DNA from: Ustulina deusta
Lineage: Eukaryota; Ascomycota; Sordariomycetes; Xylariales; Xylariaceae
DNA: 64,000 nt
Assembly: GCA_023159155.1 (NCBI GenBank)
Contig: JAJNNX010000052.1
Span: forward strand, 310,001 to 374,000
Reading direction: 5' to 3'
The notes under the pieces are model-generated. The model did no database searches, was not told the DNA's origin, and saw only the letters and a list, made by a program, of their open reading frames with translations. Both the position numbers and the translations under genes were made by a program. This document shows positions 1 through 10,312 of this stretch, piece after piece. Numbering within the stretch: the first letter of the stretch is position 1; each line of letters begins with the position of its first letter.

Positions 1-1086
1 AAAAGAGAAAATGACAGAGAAAATGACAGAAAGGCGGGGTCGAACACATAAAGTTCACACAGAGGGGTTGCGGCCTGAAGCGGGGAGCGCGTCAGGCAGT
101 CCTGTCACACCTATCGAAATTATTGTTTCGTGGCTGCCTTGAAACTCAAGAACTCGCTCTCCCTGTGACACGTTGCAGGCGCGACTTCACGTGACAAGGC
201 CTGCTAGCTGTTACATTAGCAGGTTTACATAGGTACCTACCTCCTTAGCGTGAGCCCATCCTGAATAATCAGCTTGCAATGATACATACCTACCCATAGG
301 TAGGTACTTGAGTATCACTAGCACTAATTTCCACTATCTCAAGAGGCCGGGAGATGGAATACGTACTGAGTGTGTACCTCTCTGTGTCGATCTGATTGTT
401 CCTCATTCTTATATGTGTGCAATAATTCCCCAGAGATGCAATGAGTATCACTGGCAGTCTGTATTATGGCGATATTTGGCTATTTGGACTAGAGAGTACC
501 ACGAATTGCGGGATAGCTTCCCGACCCGCCCGTATTACCCTATTATGTGCTGCAAATAATCTTATTTAGTTTTACTACAGCCCGTCTTTCTCGATGTCAT
601 GAGTGACAATCGGCATTCGCATCGTTAAGCTGATCCATACACAAACCCACGCCCCTGCCACTGGCTGCTGGGCCACTCGACTCAACCCAGTACTCCGGCA
701 GAATCTACTAAAAACCCATTAGGACTACTAGGTGGTTACTCTACAATGTTCGTTGTTATCCAAACTCCCCTATAGATATGAATTTGGAAGCGTTGAACAA
801 GACGGACATGCAGGGTCCCTGACCTCTCCCGACGTAGAATCTTTTAGAAAAAGCATCGTTGTTTATACGATATCTTTCTACGCCTAAACACCTTCTTGGT
901 CGTATCCGGAATAGATACCCACGAACACAACAGCTGTTCATGTTGTTAAGCATTGGGGCCACATATAAAGATGCCCTGGCGACCCAATCCGCGCGGCTGA
1001 TATGAACTAGGATAGTACGACATGATCGAAGCTCAAATTTATTACAGAATCCGGATAACTGCTTATAATTTACCCAAAACCCGCAG
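1..1086. other. intergenic, no gene supported
   Basis: I see no coding sequence with recognisable protein character here. Around 226-308 the sequence contains imperfect TAGGTACCTACC-type repeats, the same family that recurs in other gaps of this window. The short open frames are low-complexity chance frames. Confidence 0.6.
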
Positions 1087-2049
1087 ATGATAGGAACGTT
1101 CATCACACATCAACACTTATCAAACAAAGAGGCCAACGCAATATCTGATATGTCAGTTTCAAAAACGAAACAAGCCTCACGGAGCACTAGCTCTCTAATT
1201 CGCTCTCTCGAACATGTATCATTATTTCCACGGCCTTGTACCAGAGACGATATCATTACCTTCATCAAGGACCTCCCACAGGCCTTGAACCTAACGCCCA
1301 TGGAGCAAGCAATGGAGGACACGCTGAGCTACGAGAGCGGAGACCCTCTTCCGCCATTTGACATCATTCCGGCCAACGTTATACTAACATGGCCTTGGCG
1401 AGGTGGAGAATACCATGTTGAGCATGTCTCGCCTCCTTCACCGGAGAATTTATCAACTGCCAGCACTCGCACACTCACGTCACAATGCGCAGGGAACCCA
1501 CGTTGGGAATGCGAGCGATTTGCAGCATTTCTTCGAGCAAAAAATATAGCTTTCGATAATACTAATACAAGTGTTGTGGTTCTGGCGCGGCCCAACGACC
1601 CCTGGAAAATCAAGGGTGATACGGAACACGCAGCATTGATACAAGTCGTGGGTTCTTTGATCACGACTTTGGCGATGTATTTGCCGAAACATATTCCTTG
1701 GAGTATAACTTCTAAGCTCACTGAGCGGAACATCTTTCGTTTTTGCGAGAGTCACGATCTCGATGCCGGTCTTGCCGTCCTTTCAGCATTCCCACCGCTT
1801 GAATTGGATGGCAGAACTCTCTTTCTTATTGTTGATCTTAGTGATGTTCAGTTCAGCGAAGACAACATATCAAATAATCACCGTAGTTTAATAGATGCTG
1901 TCCATAAAATTGTGATCCGAAATGAGGCGATGTTATTACGGGTTAATGACACAAACATGGGGATCAAATGCTATACCGATGGGTTAGGAGGAACCCATGA
2001 GTATAAGCCGAATAAAATAGATGTTTCAGTTCATGACAAGGAACCATAA
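1087..2049 (+). CDS. hypothetical protein, STAND/P-loop-like remnant
   Basis: One uninterrupted frame of 320 residues, starting at the ATG at 1087; a later ATG at 1150 could also serve. I do not recognise a named family. The second half alternates hydrophobic strands and helices as in a P-loop NTPase core: a strand near TSVVVLARPNDPW, a long helix LIQVVGSLITTLAMYL, then LFLIVDLSDVQFS, which looks like a Walker B strand ending in Asp, and a following AMLLRV strand. No Walker A (GxxxxGKS/T) is present, so ATP binding is not supported. The order of elements resembles the frame at 4972-3996 on the other strand. Neither has a recognised neighbour. It could be a decayed fragment of a STAND protein or a member of an uncharacterised fungal family. 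That it is coding is likely; its function is unknown. Confidence 0.5.
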   Translation: MIGTFITHQHLSNKEANAISDMSVSKTKQASRSTSSLIRSLEHVSLFPRPCTRDDIITFIKDLPQALNLTPMEQAMEDTLSYESGDPLPPFDIIPANVILTWPWRGGEYHVEHVSPPSPENLSTASTRTLTSQCAGNPRWECERFAAFLRAKNIAFDNTNTSVVVLARPNDPWKIKGDTEHAALIQVVGSLITTLAMYLPKHIPWSITSKLTERNIFRFCESHDLDAGLAVLSAFPPLELDGRTLFLIVDLSDVQFSEDNISNNHRSLIDAVHKIVIRNEAMLLRVNDTNMGIKCYTDGLGGTHEYKPNKIDVSVHDKEP

Positions 2050-3995
2050 AGAATGGAATATTCCGTAAATCTAAATGTAGAGTAAGTAGCTTCACAAAGA
2101 ATACTCAACGTAGGCTACTTCAATAAACACTCAATTAATAACATAATAAATCTAGGCTGCTCCCCCAAGACTCGTGTTCTAGCATGGCACAAATTCGGGA
2201 ATCATCTGGAGGCGTGGTGTGTAGCCGATGAAGTGGATGGTGATAAGCTTTCTCTCGTGTGTGTCCATTCAGCCTTCCCCTCAAAATATTATTTCTTGGC
2301 GCCCACTGTTAGTGCGGCGATAGTGGCCCCGTAAATGGCGCACTCAACCCCCATACAAAACGAACCGCTAGCCTAAGAAATCCTTAACAACGCTAAAAAA
2401 CCTTGCAAATCCAGACCTCTTGCTACGAGCTTTAACGATTGCAGCAATGTCTAGATCGCCGTATCATGGTTACAGAAGGGCCTACACCCCTTGGGAAAGC
2501 TGTACGCGATTGTGTCCCCACGTGAGTGATCTTGCGATAGATACGGCATCGACCGACTACGGCACGCTAGATGGCCATCCAACCAAACAACCAAGCAACT
2601 GGGCAACTTCGAGAGGTCGACAAACGACCTAGACCGTATACGAGGCGAGACGACTCGATCGAGCCGTCCCGCGGATACAACGAGGAATTTTGGGCTTTAG
2701 TTGGAACGAAAGGCCGAGTGTCGTTCTAGAACGTTAATTACTGGTAGCCCTCGTAAGGGGTAGCCATCTTCATACACAGCACCGAACACGAGCCCAGAGG
2801 GCGGGGCCAACGGGAGCGGCTTGACTGTCACGCGTGCCAGAGTCTTCTTTTTGGGGGCCTTCGGGCCTTGTTTTTGGAGGCTCAAAGGTTTAATTTGGAA
2901 GATACCGGGCAAGTGTAGCCTACATACCAATGTATATAGGAGGTAGCCTTCCACGCCGCAAGCCCCTAGGGAGGCATGAAGACCATTGGTCTTCCCCCGG
3001 CGTTAAATTCACCAACCAACCAACCAACCAACCAACCAACCAACCAACCAACCAACCATTCAGGGGATGTGCGGCTCTCATCGTTCATATGATCTTGCGC
3101 CAACTCTAATGGCTCACCGTGACTAGTCTAAATGCCACATACGAAACGATGAATATAGATATAAGTGCTTCTATCCCTGCTTTGCTGAGTATTGAACTCA
3201 AAATAATTTTTCCACGCGGAGTTAGGTCTACCGGTATTATTAAGTAGCAAAAGTCAAGCTACATAAATCAGTGGGAAGGTGCTGGTAGCGTAAAGGATAG
3301 GGAAGGCACAGTCAGATTCCGACTGTATTTAGCTGGCTACTCTACGGCTGGGACCCCTCCATTTACAATACGACATCTTTTTGGCCTTGCAAGCCCGCTT
3401 TCTAAATCCACTGCCTATAAATGCTCTGGGGGCAAGTGGAAACCTTAACTTAAGAATCAGCTTCTGAAAGTGCCCCTGGATAAATTAGCTCGGAGCCATA
3501 TCCAGATATCGCGATCAATGGAACTCTTCAGACTAAGTTACAACTATTTATGCACGAGGTATTGTGGGAAGGTACGGGGGAGTGCCCATATAAAACCCCT
3601 CACAGTGGATGCCTGTCAAATAGTCTCCATCTCTTCTACAACTTCGCTATCCACCATTGGAATATAACAGTATCGCAGCACAAGAGTAAAGATAAATAAC
3701 TTTTTAATATTGGGTGTAAAACTCAATTTGCCAGCTCAAAATCCAAAATGTGTCTTTTTTTCTAGTAAGCCAGACTCTGCATGTAATGGAGGACTACCAT
3801 GTGATAAGGGAACAAGGAAGGTATTTTGTATATTGCAACATAACTGCTAACCTAGCATCCAGTTTGCGATTTGCGAATCAACATGCTTCCAATATATCCC
3901 AAATTGCACCCTCTAAGATAATACATCGCAAATTAAGACCAATTCGCAATAGAGTAGATCAGGCTTCCCACACTGCTTCGCTACTCAATGTGAAA
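2050..3995. other. intergenic, no gene supported
   Basis: AT-rich and without a supported gene. It holds the (ACCA)12 microsatellite at 3011-3058. Short frames at 2420-2632 and 3470-3667 have no protein-like composition. Confidence 0.6.
3011..3058. repeat. (ACCA)12 microsatellite
   Basis: Twelve perfect tandem copies of ACCA (48 bp), ending directly before the sequence TTCAGGGG. It lies in a gap and not in a coding frame. Confidence 0.95.
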
Positions 3996-4972
3996 CTACT
4001 TGTCCTCCTCAACAGAGAAGATATAAGCCCCCATCCTTACCCGCAAGGTCTGATCGATGACCTCTTTGAAACGTGCCAGATAGTCCGAGCCCTTGCCCTT
4101 CGAGAATCTCTCGATTCTATCAATGACAAATACATAGATGTACTCCACGCGTTTAGTACCGGAGCTGGTCTCTTCCATATCGCCGACCATAAAATTGCAG
4201 TGCTGAAGTCCGCGCAAGAGCTCAATCAATGACTCTATAGAGTCCTCCTCTTCACTGTCATCCCCCTGTCGATCATCGTTTTGGAGGTATTTCCGGGTGA
4301 ACTGACCACCCCAGATTCCTGAATCCATCATCTTGTCGGCTGGTACATTGGTAATGTAATTGGAAATCTCGGAGATTAGGGTACAAAGAATGCACCTCCA
4401 CGCCTGTTTGATGTCCGTGATAGAATCCGGGACTGTCAAGAATATGAAATTAGGCGATAAGTTGTTGATCATGTTCATCTCCTTGGAAACTTTCCATAGA
4501 GAGGAAGTGAGGACTTTCCCTGAGCGTTTATATGAGCAAATGGACTTGTAGGCTGCAGGTCCCCCAACCCATGACGTGAATTCCGGCCCAAGCTGTTCGG
4601 CGAAACACGGCTCTGTATCTTGGAGAGCACTTTCGGGGTTGACAGCTTCATCGGATAAATTGGTTGCCACATAATCAAGCTCATCCTTATCGAACAGCTC
4701 TGGTCCGTCTGAGGTTCCGCTGGCCATGGCGAGTTGATATATTTCGCGAGAATCTTATCTAAGGTTTGTGTAATATCAGATGTCAGGGCAGAGGTGAGGT
4801 TGTGTGCGTGCATGAGTGTTGGGACCTTGCAGTGGTGAGGATAAAGTGTCAATGGCCCCAAGTTAGTCACAATATATGTATTATTTGCCCAAGGCGTCAT
4901 CCCAGCACCAAAATTCAGTTGAATTAAGGGAGGAGCAAGCCAGTCAAGCCCAACGCGCCCAACGAGATTCAA
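3996..4972 (-). pseudogene. frame-disrupted STAND-like orphan gene
   Basis: Two overlapping minus-strand frames together give a protein of about 320 residues. The first runs from the ATG at 4972 (start MNLVGRVGL) to about 4730. The second continues from about 4727 (MASGTSDGPELF) to a stop at 3996. The change of frame occurs at 4727-4745, where I see no usable intron, so an indel is the simplest reading. The order of elements resembles the frame at 1087-2049: an LxLYPxxC segment near the N-terminus, a strand FIFLTVPDS, a helix CILCTLISEISNYI, a Walker B-like strand IYVFVIDRIERFS, then a helix with an R-x-x-A-like element and a final strand. Walker A is absent. The acidic stretch around 4240 (DDSEEEDSIES) is an insertion. 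It may instead be a shorter intact gene starting at 4727. No function is proposed. Confidence 0.45.
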
Positions 4973-6528
4973 TGTCTAGTAGCCACTCTCCAGAGTAGGT
5001 GGTTAATAGTCACCATAAATTTCTAGACAAACAGGAGCCATGCAAGGGACGCATCTACTCGTGTTTGCAGTGTTTATTTGTTACTTGGCGATTGTGGTGT
5101 AGTAACGTTGAACAGAGCTGCCTGTTGTGAGACCGGATTCTCTAAAACAATAGAAGCATGATATTACAAGGAGAGATCACGCATAGTAACGACTTCTCAC
5201 GCACCTTGAAGCTTAACGCTACCTGTATTCAGTTTTAGGTTGATTTTTGGCCTGCGCTGTGGCTTTGTACCGTGACAGCGCTAAGTTTGTCGCCCGACTA
5301 TCTTTAGCGCTATGTTTTTACACTTGATGTTATTGAAACATCCCTCAAGAGAGGGCTCCTGCCAAAAATTATCCCTTTCTGTGTTTCTACATCAACAAGT
5401 TGCATTCCTTCTACCAAGTCCACCTTCAGGACCAGTTCTAGGGTACCGTGGCTCAAAAGGGGTGGCGGCCCTATGGATGCCATAATGGTAGTAGAGAGCT
5501 TACCTAAGCACTCCCAAATGTTGGAATTGGACCAGTTCAGAGATGTCAAACCTATTGTTCATGTTCATGATGGGCCATTCAGGAAACAGCAACGACTTCT
5601 GAGTTCATCTCCACAGGAAAATCAACCTACATGATCGATAGGTCCCTTATTCATGTAGCATTAAATTTTGCGAGCCCAGCACCTCCCTGATCACATTTAT
5701 TCCTTGTGTAGATATAGTATGTCCATGTTCCTTGCTAACTCCCCTATCGAGAATTGAATTGATAACCACTGTCACTCAGCTCAGAGCCTTTTTGGTGATA
5801 GCATAGTTTGACATGTATGCAAGTTACTGACGGGATGGGTCTAGCCTGGACACGGTTTCAAACAGAGGCTCAAATACTACGCACGATTTGAATATTGTGT
5901 CAGGAACAATGGCAAGCCTCGCCGTAGCTGACGGTTGACCCGTTTGAATTTTTCTTGAGTCATGTAACCTCAGCCTCTTAGAAATTGGGGAATTGGAGAA
6001 TTGGAGGCTAGGCCCATGCATGCAGATATGCATACCCTCTCCACCCGTGTTGCCTTCTAGATTCTCTCCTACAAATCTTGGTCTTGCATGATACAGACTA
6101 TCAAGACTATCATATGTATTGAAGGGAAACCCCGCCAAGCTAAGCGCGACACAATTGGCGGCAGCGCTCGACAAGAGACAAATCGTCGCCTAGTTATGCC
6201 TTGCGCCGGCCCATAAATGAAGGGAACGACGCTTACAGTCGGAACCCTTTGAGTTAACTAACTTGCCATAAGTCTTGATAATTCGAAAGAGGGCTATTAT
6301 TTTCATAGGAAATGTAACCGACCGTCAATTAGGAAGATGAACAATAAGAAGTCCGGGGATTTAGCTAGTGCCGGAATTTTATGAGAATCCCCATGTCTCC
6401 AATTCGGCATGCTTTACTCCGGAGGACTCAACTTAGACAAGGAATCAAGGCCAGGGACGTAAGTATAAAACGTTTGATACTTTAGATACGAGTATTCTAT
6501 TGTTGTCGTATACCTCACCGAAGTCTGC
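4973..6528. other. intergenic, promoter side of pectinesterase
   Basis: No gene is supported. Minus-strand frames at 5310-5549 and 5824-6174 lack conserved character. The 3' end holds the promoter of the pectinesterase, with a TATA-like box at 6464-6470. Confidence 0.6.
6464..6470 (+). promoter_or_regulatory. TATA-like box of the pectinesterase gene
   Basis: TATAAAA lies 59-86 bp upstream of the two candidate start codons (6529 and 6550). The spacing fits a TATA element of a regulated secreted-enzyme gene; binding is inferred only. Confidence 0.4.
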
Positions 6529-7989
6529 ATGAGACTAAACAGCGCGAAGATGAGAGTTTTCCTGGCCTTGACCACCGTCATATCAGTCGTGAGGGGAGTT
6601 GCGCCGGAGAGAGTCCCACTTGGGAGTGGCATTCAATTATATCCTGCAGATGGCCAGCAAAATATCAACCCTGACTCGCAGCTAAAGGTCACGTTTTCAT
6701 CTCCGCCATCAGTAGGCTCGTCGGGTAAAATTAATGTCTACGACTCGGAAGACAAGAAACTCGTCGATACTCTAGATTTGTCAATCCCGTTCTCTCCAAG
6801 CCCTTATGGAAATGGGTCTACCAAGGCCAATTATACTGATACGACAAAGTACCAAACCAATATAATTGGCGGGCTGGACTTTTATTTTTACCCCATTATC
6901 GTCCGGAATAATACCACTACTATATATCTGCACAACAATAAGCTCACCTACGGTCGCACATACTTCGTCGAGATCGAGCCTAGTGTCCTGAAGCCGGAGA
7001 GGGGTTCATTCAGTGGGTTCACCCTAGACCGGCCATGGAGGTTCTCGACGAAGGCCCATGGCCCAAGAGAGGGCGCCACAACTGTTGTCGTAGCGGCAGA
7101 TGGCTCTAGCGACTTCAACACAGTCCAAGGGGCCATCGATTGGGCACCCGCCAACCCGACCCAGCGTATAACTATTTATATCAAAAACGGCAACTACGAA
7201 GAACTCGTATTCTGGCAGTATAAGACGAACCTGACCATCCGCGGTCAGAATCGCGAAAAGACGATCGTCGGATATCCGAACAACAGCGCTTTCAATCCTC
7301 CGAATCGACAGGGTCCCTCTCGTCGACCCGCTTTCTCTTTCCGTGGAATTTCCGACTTGCAACTCAGTAGCTTCACCATCAACAACTACTACTCGGGCCA
7401 GGCCGAGGCCCTGCTTGCCGATGGCGTGAGAATCATTCTGGACCGCATGACGCTCAACGGCGCCGGTGATGCGTTGACAACATACGGCACAATTTATGTC
7501 ACTAATAGCAAATTGACAGGTACGGGAGATACAGTCTTGGGGTACGGAAGCGTGTATTGGGTACGTAGTAGAATTGAATCATTCGGTGCTGTGACCTGGA
7601 CGCGAACCGTTCAAGGGATTCACGGCAATACCTTCGTCGATAGCACAATTGTCGGTCTTGAAGGCGACTCGACGTTCGCACGTTTACCCGATAACTCGGG
7701 CGGCGTGATGGATAATTGGCCGTATGCCGAGATGGTACTCATCAATACGAAGACGGATGGAATCGCTGCCGAGGGTTGGGGTCCTGTTCAGGGACCTCCT
7801 TTTGATAGTAGTCGTGTGAAATTTTGGGAGTTCAACACCATGGACCTACAAGGTCGGCCGATTGATATGTCTCGGAGGTTGAACGTTTCTAGACAATTGA
7901 CTTTGCCAGGGGATAGTCAGATCATTTCCGAATACAAGAACCCCGTCAATATTCTGGGAGGATGGCGACCTATAGTAGTTGAGGCTTGA
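6529..7989 (+). CDS. secreted pectin methylesterase-like (CE8)
   Basis: Intronless. The second Met (6550, MRVFLALTTVISVVRG) gives the better signal peptide, with cleavage near VRG-VA, so 6550 may be the true start. Residues about 30-180 resemble an Ig-like domain of the Big_5/SbsA type (SGIQLYPADGQQNINPDSQL to PWRFSTK). The rest is the right-handed beta-helix of pectinesterases, which hydrolyse methyl esters of homogalacturonan outside the cell. The family landmarks are recognisable but divergent: IKNGNYEE for the G-x-Y-x-E region, GQAEAL for QAxAL, AGDAL in place of QDTLY, GTGDTVLG in place of GTxDFIFG, and FARLPDN where GRPW is usual. Both Asp equivalents and an Arg are kept, but the flanking Gln, Phe and Trp are not. 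Several N-x-T/S sites suggest glycosylation. Activity on pectin is likely from the family but not certain. Confidence 0.85.
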   Translation: MRLNSAKMRVFLALTTVISVVRGVAPERVPLGSGIQLYPADGQQNINPDSQLKVTFSSPPSVGSSGKINVYDSEDKKLVDTLDLSIPFSPSPYGNGSTKANYTDTTKYQTNIIGGLDFYFYPIIVRNNTTTIYLHNNKLTYGRTYFVEIEPSVLKPERGSFSGFTLDRPWRFSTKAHGPREGATTVVVAADGSSDFNTVQGAIDWAPANPTQRITIYIKNGNYEELVFWQYKTNLTIRGQNREKTIVGYPNNSAFNPPNRQGPSRRPAFSFRGISDLQLSSFTINNYYSGQAEALLADGVRIILDRMTLNGAGDALTTYGTIYVTNSKLTGTGDTVLGYGSVYWVRSRIESFGAVTWTRTVQGIHGNTFVDSTIVGLEGDSTFARLPDNSGGVMDNWPYAEMVLINTKTDGIAAEGWGPVQGPPFDSSRVKFWEFNTMDLQGRPIDMSRRLNVSRQLTLPGDSQIISEYKNPVNILGGWRPIVVEA

Positions 7990-8126
7990 GGCCATGGCAG
8001 CGTGTCCCTTGAAATATTTTCAGGAAAAACGCGCATCTAATATCATGCCAACGCTTGTTGGTTTCCTTGCGCGTTTAAGATATGAGAGAATAGAGTGCAT
8101 TGAAGATCAGGATACTGACATAAGAC

Positions 8127-8132
8127 AATAAA
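8127..8132 (+). terminator. possible poly(A) signal AATAAA
   Basis: AATAAA lies about 140 nt after the pectinesterase stop codon, and 108 nt from the end of the convergent DUF3176 gene. Confidence 0.35.
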
Positions 8133-8239
8133 GAATTCGGATTACATTAGAAAGGTCAATTAGGTCATTAGGGGGTTTGATGTTTCCCGTACAGAAGTAG
8201 GAACATTTCTATGTTATCAGTGACGAACCAGTTGCCATC

Positions 8240-10312
8240 TTACATCCTCAACAAAATAGCATCATCTGACTCCTCAAGTTGGACCTTCGTAACACGCGCC
8301 TGCGCCGTCTGCTCCTTCAAGCTTCTAGCCTGCGCAAAATGGTTCTTCGCTCCATCATCAAGGCCATGGAACAGCATTGCCAGTGCACTGCTCTTCCAAA
8401 TCTGCGTGGTCGACCTTCCAGATTGGTAGATCATGGCGAGAAGGAACACGGCCGCGCCAATGACGACAAGAATGGGAAGGACAGCAAAACCCCAGTGCAC
8501 ATCTACATACGATTCCATGTACACCGCACGGCCGGAAACAGGCACCGCCCCCACGAAACTACGGAAAGCAACTGTCATCGAAGTCGCCATGTCACTAACT
8601 AGTAGGTCGAGGCCGTCGGCGTACTCGTAGTAATTCCAATAGAACGCCGTCACGATGTCGGAGTCGAAGAACGTCTCGCCACTTGATATACCAACAGTGA
8701 GATTCACGACGACACTGTTGCCCGTAATGGTGCGGTTGTAGGCGGCGTCGTTGCGGGAAGCAGACCCGTTTGTGAACAAAGAAGAGAACCACCCCCGCAT
8801 GCTCAGCATAGCCTGGATGCCGAGTTGATATTGCGTTCCATCCTCGCCAATAATGTAGACGTTGTGGTCGTGGCCATCGTTGAGGTTACTGTTGTCGAGG
8901 ACGGTATTATTTGTCTTAGTGCGCATTGTCTTTTCAGTCAGCACACCACTTGAGACCCTGGTCTCAAGCGTCTGAACACATGCTGATAACATGCATTGTC
9001 GCGCCCAAGGGTTGATCTCCCCAGCATGCCCATCGTATGCTTCTGTGCCCATGAAGATGAGGCGCACGATTGATGAATGCGGCTGATCACCTCGTGCTGT
9101 TGGTATCTGAGATGTCATGCTGAAGACTTCTGAACGGTCGGCTAGCTTAGCGCCCTGAGGTACCTGCCATCCGCAGCCATCGGAAGTTGCTCCGGGACCG
9201 CAATATTCCTGTATGAACGGGCTGAGATCCACACATTGAGCACATACGCCGAGAGTGTCATAGGGATCCCAAGTGCAATTTCCGCTTTGGCATTCAAACG
9301 CGAGCGCTGCACCTGGACGACCATTTTCAGCGAAGAGACCGTTATAAACCGCGGACTTCAGGGGTAGAATAGGCACAAACCCGGCTATTATCTCACCAAT
9401 TAGCTGGGGGTAAAATATCAAGGTTGGGGAACGACTAACTTGAGGATGTCTTCCCTGGGAGTGCTCCAGTATAATTCAGTGCTCGGGAAACGCTCGCACT
9501 TTCGAGGCTCTCTACTTCCCTCGTCTGGTATGTAGCGATTTGTTGTGCAAAGGGACCTAGGAACAGAACAATGATGGAGACGGTTGCCCCAAAAGAGCCA
9601 AGGAACCTAAGGAGTTCAGTGTTAACAACCTAAGCTTGGAAACCAAGTCAGTGCTCGGGTAGCCTTACCCTCCACGAAGTGTGAACAATAGTTTGATAGC
9701 CCCCCAAGTCCCGCGGCTCGCCTCATCGAACGCCTCCATATCAGACAGCCGTGTCCGGGACTCCTTAAACCGGACCCACTTGAGCTGGCTCATGCTATTC
9801 TGGAGGGAGATATTCATAGCCGCAGTAGTCACAGCCGCTAAGATCGCGATAAGCGCATTGAGCGTGATGTAATAAGGCCACTCCGGAAGAGCATGTCCGT
9901 TGAACTTTGCCAAGATTCCCATCATCGAGCCCACGGCTCCCAGGGCAATCATAACGGCGATAATCTCAGGGATCCATGAGCCACTGGTGCTCAATGGGAG
10001 ACTCTTCTTAATCGAATTCGAAGAAGATGATAAGAAAGGTTTCCCTGGGGAAATGTGAGTCGGTATTATCGTGCTTCCACTCCATCCGCGATGGTGTGAA
10101 GGGAGGTTTGGCGCGGTGTCAGGGTACGCAGAATATGGAACCCCCTCTTGGAAACTAGATTCTTTCTGTGAATTGGATTCCTCATCATGGGCCGGGGAGA
10201 TGTGTTGATTGTTTGGGGAGATCACTTGTCCCTGAGTGTTGTATAAGAAATACTCTCCATCTGCATGAGTGTATTCCATCGTTAGAAAGTTGGTATTTCC
10301 GTCCTGCTGCAC
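8240..10312 (-). CDS. DUF3176 fungal membrane protein
   Basis: Three exons: 10312-9669, 9606-9440 and 9384-8240. The introns are 62 nt (donor GTAAGG) and 55 nt (donor GTTAGT, branch GCTAATT), and the joined frame gives 651 residues. DUF3176 proteins are fungus-specific integral membrane proteins of unknown function. The family layout is visible: a Ser/Pro-rich N-terminal tail, a helix at IPEIIAVMIALGAVGSMMG, a second at YYITLNALIAILAAVTTAAM followed by the conserved SQLKWVRF and LSDMEAFDEASRG motifs, a third helix at exon 2 (ATVSIIVLFLGPFAQQ), a Cys-rich extracytoplasmic region (CQSGNCTWD, GVCAQCVDLS), and a last helix at GFAVLPILVVIGAAVFLLAM before a charged tail. Multiple N-glycosylation sites lie in the loop before it. 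It converges on the pectinesterase gene. The family call is firm; the role is unknown. Confidence 0.9.

Noticed and set aside
3750..4232. 160-codon plus-strand frame
   Set aside because: Its second half is antisense to the orphan frame at 3996-4727, which has the more protein-like strand and helix pattern.
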